Assembly (NCBI RefSeq): GCF_004216475.1
Contig: NZ_CP022303.1
Coordinates: forward strand, 1,922,001-1,986,000
DNA: 64,000 bases
Source of the DNA: Thalassococcus sp. S3
GTDB lineage: Bacteria > Pseudomonadota > Alphaproteobacteria > Rhodobacterales > Rhodobacteraceae
Direction of reading: 5' to 3'
A model generated the notes under the pieces. That model had not been told where the DNA came from. It saw nothing but the letters and a program-made list of their open reading frames with translations, and searched no databases. The first letter of the stretch is position 1. Every line of letters begins with the position of its first letter. Below are positions 25,323 to 33,241 of the stretch, one piece after another. A program made the position numbers and the translations under genes.

Positions 25323-28300
25323 TTACGTGACCTGATAGAGCACCCAGCGGATGTTGCCGGCGGAGATGCCGGTCACGCCCTTGGTGCGGAATTCGATGTT
25401 GAGCCGGATCTGCTGGGGCCCGTTCCAGCGGGCCGCCGTGACCACCTCGACAAAGCAGCCCCAGAACTCGTCATTTCCGGTGATCCCACCTGGTGCGGAG
25501 ACGGTGCCCTCATAGGCCGCATAGGCGAGGAATGTCTTATTGGAGGGCATCCAGACCTGATCGAGCGGGAGCTCGTATCCGGTGGGGACGAGCTCCCATT
25601 CGAGCGTTGTCCGCAGATCGGCATTCTGGGCGAAGGTCTGAGCCTGAACGGGGAAGCTGCCGGAGGCCGCGACGATGTTCCGGCTGATGGCTTCGGCGGC
25701 GGTTTTGATCTCGCCCGTTTGGAAGTCGATCTGCACGCCGGAGGTGGGCAGGCCCTGGCCGTCCTCGGCGTAGTTATCGCTCTCCAGGACCGTCTCGATC
25801 TCGCCGCGCCCGACGGTCAGATTGTCGATAAAAGCCTGGGAGGCGGCAAGTTGGCCTAGGACCGCCGTGTCGATCTGTGTGAGCCCGGTGATCTGCACGT
25901 AATCGGCCGCCAGCCGCGCCGTGGAAACCGGTCCCTCGACCCCGTCATCGACGCTCACCATTTCGAAGACGTTTTGCTCGTTCAGCCGGAACACATAGCC
26001 GGCCGTGATCCCGTCCACCGTGGCCTGCGCGAAGGCCGTGGCCTCGGCCAGGGCGGTGAGGCTCCCATAGCTCGCGGTGATCTCTTGCGTCACCGCCGCC
26101 AGCGCGCCGTCGGCATCGACCTTCACGGCCTCCACGGCCTCGATCCGGGCGAGGCTCTCGTTCGCGGCCTGCGAGACGCGCTCGACGCGCAGCGACGCCA
26201 CATAGCTATGCCCGTTTCCGCCGGCGTTCCGGCGCAGGATGACCCGCATCGTGGCCGCATTCGCCGGGGCGATCACCCGGTCGAATTCCGGCCGGATCCA
26301 GACCGACGAGCTCAGCTGACGGCTGCGCTCGATCCCGGAGATGAACGTGCCGTCGGCATCGAAGAAGGAAAGCCGCACGGCGATGGTGTTCAGACCGTTC
26401 GACCAGGTCGCGGCCTGCAGCGTGATTTCGAAGGCCTCGCCGGCGCTCACCGGCACGCCGGCCGCGGCCCGGCCCTGGACCGGATCGGTGCTTTCGGCCA
26501 GCCGCAGGATATAGGGCGTCGGGGCGCCCACGACGGCCACTGTGGCGTCTTCTCCGCGGGCCAGCACTTTCACGTTCGCGGTCAGCTCCGACCAGCCTCG
26601 CAGGTCGCCCTGGCTGAACGATCCATTGACCAGGATCTGCCCCTCCTGGACGGCCACCTCGAGCACGTCGGCGCGGGAGGCCAGAGCCGTCACATCGCCC
26701 TCGCTTTGCGAGACGCGCGCGTCGAGACCGCTGACCGCGAGGGCGTTGGCCTCGATCTCATCGTCGGCATTGTTCAAGCCGGTTTCGACGGCACTCAAAC
26801 GGGTGCTTTGAGAGCTGATCGTCCCCTCGGTCGAGGTCACGCGCGTGTCGAGGCTGGAGATGGCGCCGGCATTTGCGGTGGCGTTCTGGGCCACGTCAAA
26901 CACATCGGCTTGCAGCTGGGTGATCGCGTTGCTTTGGGATGTGATGGTGCCTTCGGCGGAGGTCAAGCGCGTGTCAAGCTGATCAATCGCTGTGGCATTC
27001 GCCGACGCGTCCGTTTCGGCGTCGCTGATCCGATTTTCCAGCGCGTTGATGGCTGTGCCCTGGCTAGTCACAGCGTTTTCCGTGATGACCACACGTGCAT
27101 CCAGGCTGTTGATCGCGCCAGCATTGGCGGTCGCGGCCTGTGCGGCGTCCGAGACATCGGCCTGCAGCTGCGTGATCGCGCTGCCTTGGGAGGTGATCTC
27201 GCCCTCGGTCGAGGTCACCCTCGTGTCGAGCTGGGTGATCGCCTCGGCGTTGCCGTCGATCTCGCCCTCCGCCGTCGTCACCCGGTTCTCCAGCGCTGTG
27301 ATGGCGGTGCCCTGACTGTCGAGATCGCCCTCGGCCGAGCTGACCCGAACGTCGAGACTGGAGATGGCGCCGGCGTTGGCGGTGGCCTCCTGGGCGATAT
27401 CGGAGACATCGGCCTGCAGCTGCGTGATCGCGCTGCCTTGCGATGTGATCTCGCCTTCGGTCGAGGTCACCCGCGTATCGAGCTGGGTGATCGCCTCGGC
27501 GTTGCCGTCGATCTCGCCCTCCGCCGTCGTCACCCGGTTCTCGAGCGCTGTGATCGCCGTGCCCTGGCTGTCGAGATCGCCCTCGGCCGAGCTGACCCGA
27601 ACGTCGAGACTGGAGATGGCGCCGGCGTTGGCGGTGGCCTCCTGGGCGATATCGGAGACATCGGCCTGCAGCTGCGTGATCGCGCTGCCTTGCGATGTGA
27701 TCTCGCCTTCGGTCGAGGTCACCCGCGTATCGAGCTGGGTGATCGCCTCGGCGTTGCCGTCGATCTCGCCCTCCGCCGTCGTCACCCGGTTCTCGAGCGC
27801 TGTGATCGCCGTGCCCTGACTGTCGAGATCGCCCTCGGCCGAGCTGACCCGAACGTCCAGGCTGTTGATCGCGCCGGCATTTACGGTCGCGGCCTGTGCG
27901 GCGTCCGAGACGTCGGCCTGCAGCTGCGTGATCGCGCTGCCCTGCGATGTGATCTCGCCCTCAGTCGAGGTGACCCGTGTCTCGAGCTGCTCGACGGCCG
28001 TGGACGTGGCCGCAAGCCCATCCTCCGCGAGATCGAGGGCCGCACTGAGCGTGGTGATCTGCTGGGCCAGCGCGGCATCGGTCGTGGCCCGCGCCAGGCG
28101 CTCCTCGGTGAGGCTGGCCTTGGTCGCATCGAGGCCGGCGGCGAGCAAGGCCCGTTCTGCCGCCTCTGCCGAGATCTTGGCCTCGGTGAAGACGCGGGCG
28201 GAGCGGAGTGCCACGGAGATGCCGTCGCGCAGGGTGTCCCGCTCTTCCTGCTGATCCCAGAGATCGGCCACGCTTTGGGCGAAGAAATCGTCGCCGGTCA

Positions 28301-31300
28301 GCTCCACATCGCGGATGGCAGCGCCCAGGAATTCCACCCGCTGGCCCTCGGCGGTGATCGAGCCTTCCGTCTCACTGACCCGGCCCGTCACCTCCTCCAG
28401 CGCCTCGACGGTGCCCGCCAGATCGCCCTCGGCCGTGGTGAGATCGGCCTGCAGCTGAGTGACATCGCTCACGAGGCTTTCGGTAGCCGTGGCGCGGGCC
28501 TTCTGCTCGGCCACGATCAGCGCCTTGTTACCGTCCACATCCGCCTTCAGCTCCAGCCGGGCGGCGGCTTCGGCGGCGAAGCTGTCATCGACGAAGGCGC
28601 GCAGCTGCTGGCGGGCGGCGGCATTGGCTTCGCGGATCGCCTCACGCTCCCGGAACCCGTCGACCAGGTCGGCGAGGCTCTCGGCATAGAGATCATCGAC
28701 CTCGCCAAAGATCCGGCGGGACGAGGTGACGGTCTGGGTGATCGATGGCACATCGAGCGCGTTCAGCACGATCTCGGCGCCGTCCAGCCGCTCCAGCGCC
28801 GCATCGAAATCCGCCTGGGTGGCGCGCAGGGCGATGGCGGCGTTCAGACTGTCGAGCTCAGCCGCCACGCTTGTCATCGTCACCAGACCGCCATTCACGG
28901 TCAGCGTGTCGGTCAAGAGATCGATGCGGCCGATCTCGGCATCGAGCGAGACCTCGACCTGCGTCATGCGCAGCTTCAGATCATCGACCACCGGGATCTG
29001 CGTCGGATCGAGGAGCGCATTGCTCACGACGTCGTTCACATAGGTGATGCTCGCCTTGGCGCTGATCTCGGCCGCGACGCCATCGATGCGCAGCTCGGCC
29101 GAGGCCACGCGCTGGCGGGTCGCCTCGATGCCGGCGATCCGCACGGTCCCGTTTTCGGGATCCACGTAGATGCCGGCATCGACGAGGCGTTCATTGGTGG
29201 CGAAGGTGACACGCTCGAGTTCGGTCAGGAAGGCCCAGACGTCATCGAGCTGAGCGCCGGCATCCCGGACCTGCGGGATCGCGAAATCCAGCCGCGCGAT
29301 CGCAACGTCCACCTTGGCCTCCTGGACGTCCAGCCGGTCGGTCTGCACATCGAGCCGCGCAGTCTCCACATCCAACCGATCGGTCTGCACATCTACGCGC
29401 GCGGTTTCCACATCGAGGCGCTGCGTCAGCGACGTTTCGGTGTCGAGGGGGCCATACGCCTCGAGGGCTGCGTCGCGCAGCTCCGCCACGGCGCCGGTTG
29501 CGTCTTCCAGGGCCGCGTCATGCCGATCGAAGGCCGCATCGATCTTGTCGGTGAGCTCGTCGATCAGATCTTTCGCGGAGAGCCGGACGTCCGGGGCGGC
29601 GACCGTGACCCAATTGGTCCAGACGCGCGGGATATCGGTGATGAGGCGCGCCCGCACCTCATACGTCTGGGGCAGGATGCCCTCGGAGACGATGGCCTCA
29701 CCGGCGGTGATGTTCTGGCTCGCCCCTTCGCTCGCGAGCTCCGCCGCGCCCTGCACCCGGATCTGCCATTCCACCCCGCGCGCCACCTCGATCGCAGAGG
29801 ACCAGCGGATGCGCAGAGCCGGCCGGCGGGCGGTGTTGTCGGCATCGCGCAGGATGATGCCCTCGACATTGAAGCCGGGCACGCCGATTTCCGGGGCGAT
29901 GACGACGCGGGGCGAGCCGATCGGGCTCGGCAATTCGAAATCCGGCTGCCAATCGTAATCGGTCGGATCGGCCTCGCGCAGCGACAGACGCGGATTACCC
30001 TGCACCAGCGTGTCGATGAATGAGGGGATCTCGAAGATCTTGTCGATATAGCCGTTATGCTCCGAGGACCACGACACCGCGTCGAGCGGCTCGAGCGCGC
30101 CGGCATCGGGGGGCAGGGTCAGCACGTGCCGGCGGAACCGGCGTTCATCCTCGATGTAGCCGCGCATCAGGCGCTGCACCTGGAGCGCATAGGGCACCGC
30201 CGGCAGCTGGAGATCGGCCACGAGCCGCTCCCCGCCATCTTCGGCCTCGTACTCGCTGTTAAAGCGCGCCGGCGCGTCCTTCGTTTGCCAGAGCGCGTCC
30301 GGATCTGGATAGGTGGCCTGAACCCCGTTGAACGTGTCGCTGATCTGCGGGAAGGGATCGAGCTCACGGGTCTCGGTGATGATCAGGTCATCGTCGGTGA
30401 AGAAATAGACCGGCAGGCCCGGACCGCCCACGCGGATCTTCCAGACCCCGCCCACTTCCGACACGCGACCCGCGCAGCCTTTCAGGAGCTCCTCGACCAC
30501 GTCCGCGGGCTCATCGGTCACGAAGGCCTCGTAGGCGCCCCGATAGGCGGGTTCGGTGCCGCCACCGTCGAGATCGACGGCCGCATCGCAGGCATTCATC
30601 GCCGCGAACCAGTTGGACAGGGGCAGATCCTCGGCGCTGGCATTGCCGCCCCAGCGATAGCCGCCGCCCAGATCGATGCCGCGCTTGATGTTGTATATCT
30701 GGACCGCGTTGTTTGCGCTGGGTGTCCAGGTGGCAGGATCCGCCCAGCGTTGCGATCCGGAGCCGCCGACCGAGCTGTCCTGGCGGGGGTCGTAAAGCGG
30801 GATCCCGCCGCAGACAAAGCGCACCTTGGGAAACCCGTTGAAGATCTCGCGATTGAACTTGAAGGTCAGGATGGCATAGGGGATCCCGGAGCCGACCATA
30901 TCGGCGCCCCAGGGCCGCTCATCGTAATCACCGTATTTGTCGAGCAGCATCGGATCGGCGGCGGTTTGAGTGCCGTCATAGATCTTGACCCAGGCATGAT
31001 CGGTGAAGCGGCCCTCGATCGGCAGGCCGTAATCCGGATGGGGCGTGTCGCCAAGCTCGGTCGCTTCGCCATCGAGGATGACCGCCTCGACGCTTTGGCC
31101 GGCAATGTCGCCCAGCTCCACGACATAGGTCAGGTACGCGTTGGGCACGCCGCCGGCCGAGCCATGGCTCATCGGCGGCGCAACGAGCTGGCCTTCGGTG
31201 GCATATTGCGCGCCCAGGATGAACGAGGCCGGGGTGGTGCCGCCGGTCTGGGTGCGGGAGGTCCGGATACCGCCCACCTGGGAGGTCGGCCGCTTCACGA

Positions 31301-31481
31301 GCGCCATGCGCAACGCGGTGAGCGCCACCGTGGTGAGCAGCTTGCCGAGGATGGTCGAGGTGAAGAACGTGCCGACCGAGGCGCCCGCGATGTAGGCCGA
31401 GCTCAGGAACGCCGAGGACGTGACGGCGGCGGTCGCCCCGAAGCCGCCGGCACCGGCGAGGAAGGCCCCGACCGGCGCCAT
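25323..31481 (-). CDS. Tail tip / host-specificity protein (J-like) with long coiled-coil repeats
   Basis: A very large 2052-residue protein at the lambda J position. The N-terminus has hydrophobic alanine-glycine segments (residues about 1-60), then the tail-tip domains typical of J-like proteins (GGIPLYDPRQDSS, ADVVEELLKGCAGRVSEVGG). Residues about 670-1600 are heptad-rich coiled coil, including near-identical 84-residue repeats. The C-terminal 400 residues form beta domains, with a carbohydrate-binding-like section (SFSQGDLRGWSELTANVKVL). Its ATG shares one base with the preceding stop. The role is receptor contact and DNA delivery. Confidence 0.85.
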   Translation of the reverse strand: MAPVGAFLAGAGGFGATAAVTSSAFLSSAYIAGASVGTFFTSTILGKLLTTVALTALRMALVKRPTSQVGGIRTSRTQTGGTTPASFILGAQYATEGQLVAPPMSHGSAGGVPNAYLTYVVELGDIAGQSVEAVILDGEATELGDTPHPDYGLPIEGRFTDHAWVKIYDGTQTAADPMLLDKYGDYDERPWGADMVGSGIPYAILTFKFNREIFNGFPKVRFVCGGIPLYDPRQDSSVGGSGSQRWADPATWTPSANNAVQIYNIKRGIDLGGGYRWGGNASAEDLPLSNWFAAMNACDAAVDLDGGGTEPAYRGAYEAFVTDEPADVVEELLKGCAGRVSEVGGVWKIRVGGPGLPVYFFTDDDLIITETRELDPFPQISDTFNGVQATYPDPDALWQTKDAPARFNSEYEAEDGGERLVADLQLPAVPYALQVQRLMRGYIEDERRFRRHVLTLPPDAGALEPLDAVSWSSEHNGYIDKIFEIPSFIDTLVQGNPRLSLREADPTDYDWQPDFELPSPIGSPRVVIAPEIGVPGFNVEGIILRDADNTARRPALRIRWSSAIEVARGVEWQIRVQGAAELASEGASQNITAGEAIVSEGILPQTYEVRARLITDIPRVWTNWVTVAAPDVRLSAKDLIDELTDKIDAAFDRHDAALEDATGAVAELRDAALEAYGPLDTETSLTQRLDVETARVDVQTDRLDVETARLDVQTDRLDVQEAKVDVAIARLDFAIPQVRDAGAQLDDVWAFLTELERVTFATNERLVDAGIYVDPENGTVRIAGIEATRQRVASAELRIDGVAAEISAKASITYVNDVVSNALLDPTQIPVVDDLKLRMTQVEVSLDAEIGRIDLLTDTLTVNGGLVTMTSVAAELDSLNAAIALRATQADFDAALERLDGAEIVLNALDVPSITQTVTSSRRIFGEVDDLYAESLADLVDGFREREAIREANAAARQQLRAFVDDSFAAEAAARLELKADVDGNKALIVAEQKARATATESLVSDVTQLQADLTTAEGDLAGTVEALEEVTGRVSETEGSITAEGQRVEFLGAAIRDVELTGDDFFAQSVADLWDQQEERDTLRDGISVALRSARVFTEAKISAEAAERALLAAGLDATKASLTEERLARATTDAALAQQITTLSAALDLAEDGLAATSTAVEQLETRVTSTEGEITSQGSAITQLQADVSDAAQAATVNAGAINSLDVRVSSAEGDLDSQGTAITALENRVTTAEGEIDGNAEAITQLDTRVTSTEGEITSQGSAITQLQADVSDIAQEATANAGAISSLDVRVSSAEGDLDSQGTAITALENRVTTAEGEIDGNAEAITQLDTRVTSTEGEITSQGSAITQLQADVSDIAQEATANAGAISSLDVRVSSAEGDLDSQGTAITALENRVTTAEGEIDGNAEAITQLDTRVTSTEGEITSQGSAITQLQADVSDAAQAATANAGAINSLDARVVITENAVTSQGTAINALENRISDAETDASANATAIDQLDTRLTSAEGTITSQSNAITQLQADVFDVAQNATANAGAISSLDTRVTSTEGTISSQSTRLSAVETGLNNADDEIEANALAVSGLDARVSQSEGDVTALASRADVLEVAVQEGQILVNGSFSQGDLRGWSELTANVKVLARGEDATVAVVGAPTPYILRLAESTDPVQGRAAAGVPVSAGEAFEITLQAATWSNGLNTIAVRLSFFDADGTFISGIERSRQLSSSVWIRPEFDRVIAPANAATMRVILRRNAGGNGHSYVASLRVERVSQAANESLARIEAVEAVKVDADGALAAVTQEITASYGSLTALAEATAFAQATVDGITAGYVFRLNEQNVFEMVSVDDGVEGPVSTARLAADYVQITGLTQIDTAVLGQLAASQAFIDNLTVGRGEIETVLESDNYAEDGQGLPTSGVQIDFQTGEIKTAAEAISRNIVAASGSFPVQAQTFAQNADLRTTLEWELVPTGYELPLDQVWMPSNKTFLAYAAYEGTVSAPGGITGNDEFWGCFVEVVTAARWNGPQQIRLNIEFRTKGVTGISAGNIRWVLYQVT
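27178..27930 (-). repeat. About three tandem 252-bp repeats inside the tail-tip gene
   Basis: The units starting at 27358 and 27610 are nearly identical over 252 bp (84 codons); the flanking part-units on each side are diverged. The repeated peptide contains ITSQGSAITQLQADVSD, SLDVRVSSAEGDLDSQGTAI and TALENRVTTAEGEIDGNAEA. The period keeps the reading frame, so unit number could change by recombination without breaking the protein. Confidence 0.9.
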
Positions 31482-31891
31482 CAGACCGCAAAGCCCCGCA
31501 CGGCCACGAGGAGGGGCGCCAGACGCATCCCCTTGCGGCCCAGCAGATAGATCGAATGGCCCTGGACGATGCCGAGGGCCGGCCCGTCGGCCGTGCGCAC
31601 CATCGCCCCGTCACCCGCGGTCAGATAGGCGGGTGGGATCTCGTCGAGGTGATGCGCGGCAAGGGCGACGTGATCGTCAAAGCCCGCCTTGCGCAGGATC
31701 CGGATCCCGCCGGCGATCGTCCGGTACCGGCCGCGATAGGGAGCCGCGTAATCCGTCCCGCGGATGGCCTCGACCCCGCCAGCCAGAAAGAGCGCACAAT
31801 CATTCACACCCTCTTCAAAGGGGCGTTGAACACTGCGTCCAACATAGGCGATCAGGCGGTTCTGCCAGCCAGCGGGGCGGATGCGGGTCAT
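31481..31891 (-). CDS. NlpC/P60-like phage tail hydrolase (DUF6950-like)
   Basis: 136 residues. The putative catalytic Cys is in EEGVNDCALFLAGGVEAIRG, the usual ND-C start of phage NlpC/P60-type cysteine peptidases, and an Asp and His later complete the pattern less clearly. Its position directly before the J-like gene matches the lambda K peptidoglycan hydrolase. I chose ATG 31891; the 33-residue upstream extension is out of character and overlaps the neighbouring gene. Confidence 0.7.
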   Translation of the reverse strand: MTRIRPAGWQNRLIAYVGRSVQRPFEEGVNDCALFLAGGVEAIRGTDYAAPYRGRYRTIAGGIRILRKAGFDDHVALAAHHLDEIPPAYLTAGDGAMVRTADGPALGIVQGHSIYLLGRKGMRLAPLLVAVRGFAV

Positions 31892-32577
31892 CGTCCTGCA
31901 TACTCCTTCGGGCCTTCCGGCGCGTTCGAGGGCTCGGCCGGCGGATCGGCGGGTTTGGCTTGCGGGGCCGCGGCCTTGATCTCGCCCCAATAGGTATCGA
32001 TGGCGCCGGTCAGATCGGTGTATTTCCGAAACCCGTCATCGGGCGCGCGGGCGCGCAGGGACTGATCGGATTTCTTCAGGGGCAGCGTGCGGCGCAGCTG
32101 ATAGGCGGGGCCCAGGAGGCTCAGCTCGGCCGTGGCCTCGCCGTCGCCCAGGGCCGGCTGGGTGATCGGGGCCTTGTCGAGGTTGCCCTTGAAGACGCGT
32201 TCCGGGGCGTCGATCAGCGCGCCCGTCTCCGGATCGAAATGCGCCACATGGATCTCGCAGGGTGCCAGACGCGGATCATAGCCGCGGATCATCTGCTCGA
32301 CCTCGGGGGCGATCGCCGACACGATCAGCCGCTGTGTGCGCACGTTCAGGCCTTCCTCGAAGACCAGGGGATCGATCTCGAGGATGGCGCCGGCGCCGTA
32401 ATAGACGCGGCTCTGGCCATCGATGGCAAAGGTCACGTGATCGTCCCCGGTCCAAAGCCCGATCGTCTCCACGGCATCGGTCTCGCGATTGCGCGCCTCG
32501 ATCCAGAAGAGCAGGCGCGCCAGGCGCGCCTTGCGATCTGCGTAATGGGCATCGATGAGAAAGGACCGGTCGCGCAT
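31888..32577 (-). CDS. Phage tail-tip assembly protein (DUF2163-like)
   Basis: 229 residues starting MRDRSFLIDAHYADRKARLA. The pattern of strands (VTFAIDGQSRVYYGAGAILE, then CEIHVAHFDPETGALIDAPE) resembles the hub proteins between tape measure and J in gene-transfer-agent-like siphoviruses. The C-terminal 35 residues are proline/alanine-rich and disordered. It overlaps the next gene by 4 bases. Confidence 0.65.
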   Translation of the reverse strand: MRDRSFLIDAHYADRKARLARLLFWIEARNRETDAVETIGLWTGDDHVTFAIDGQSRVYYGAGAILEIDPLVFEEGLNVRTQRLIVSAIAPEVEQMIRGYDPRLAPCEIHVAHFDPETGALIDAPERVFKGNLDKAPITQPALGDGEATAELSLLGPAYQLRRTLPLKKSDQSLRARAPDDGFRKYTDLTGAIDTYWGEIKAAAPQAKPADPPAEPSNAPEGPKEYAGR

Positions 32578-32580
32578 CGC

Positions 32581-33240
32581 TCACCTCAAGGTCTGGATGA
32601 AGGCAAAGCTCACACCCTCGGTGAGGCCCCGGCGGGGCGTGCCGGGCTCGACCGAGCCGGGGACGAGGATGGCCTTGCAATAGGGTTTGATCAGCCGCAC
32701 GGCACTGCCCAGGGCCGCGCCGTCGCGCAGGCGCGGCACCACCTCGAAGGGCGCGGTCTGGCCTGCGCCATTGGCCACGACCTCGCGATCGACAATGCGG
32801 TGCAAGGCGGTGCGGATGGGCTCGCTGCCATAGTCGAACGAGAGCCGATCGCCACGCTTCAGGACATAGCCGGCCGGCAGGCCCTCGAGGGCGATCTCCC
32901 GACCTGTCGCCGGCAGCGCGCTGATCTCAGGCTGGGCGCCGCCCAGGATGCTCCCGGTGCGGTCCATCTGCGGGAAGGGTGAGCGCACATTGTGGATGTA
33001 GAAGCTGCGCCCCGCGCCCCGGAACACGTCGATCAGGGCCATCACGCCATTGGCCTCGTCCACATCCATACGGCCGAGCGCGATCTGGCCCCGCCAGAGC
33101 CGGGCGCCGACATCGGCCGTGAGGATCTCGCCGCCGGCGGTCTGGCTCATCTCGGCGGTCTCCGGAGCGTCGAAGGTGATGGACTGGATCGGCAGCTCCT
33201 CGATGAACTCGGCCGTCGAAGCCGGGAAGGTCATGACCAT
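32581..33240 (-). CDS. Phage distal tail protein
   Basis: 219 residues, beta-rich. TADVGARLWRGQIALGRMDV and MALIDVFRGAGRSFYIHNVR fit the distal-tail/DUF2460-type proteins that sit directly after the tape measure. No membrane segment. The gene begins 1 bp after the tape-measure stop. Assignment is mainly by position. Confidence 0.6.
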   Translation of the reverse strand: MVMTFPASTAEFIEELPIQSITFDAPETAEMSQTAGGEILTADVGARLWRGQIALGRMDVDEANGVMALIDVFRGAGRSFYIHNVRSPFPQMDRTGSILGGAQPEISALPATGREIALEGLPAGYVLKRGDRLSFDYGSEPIRTALHRIVDREVVANGAGQTAPFEVVPRLRDGAALGSAVRLIKPYCKAILVPGSVEPGTPRRGLTEGVSFAFIQTLR

Positions 33241-33241
33241 C

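Noticed and set aside
27178..27930. Regular 252-bp repeats considered as a CRISPR or satellite array
   Set aside because: No spacers; the repeats are in frame and encode coiled coil inside the tail-tip gene.
25974..30023. 1349-codon open frame on the plus strand opposite the tail-tip gene
   Set aside because: It is the mirror of a GC-rich, repeat-rich coding sequence. Its protein is Arg/Gly/His-rich with no domain and no ribosome site, and the opposite frame has clear tail-tip features.
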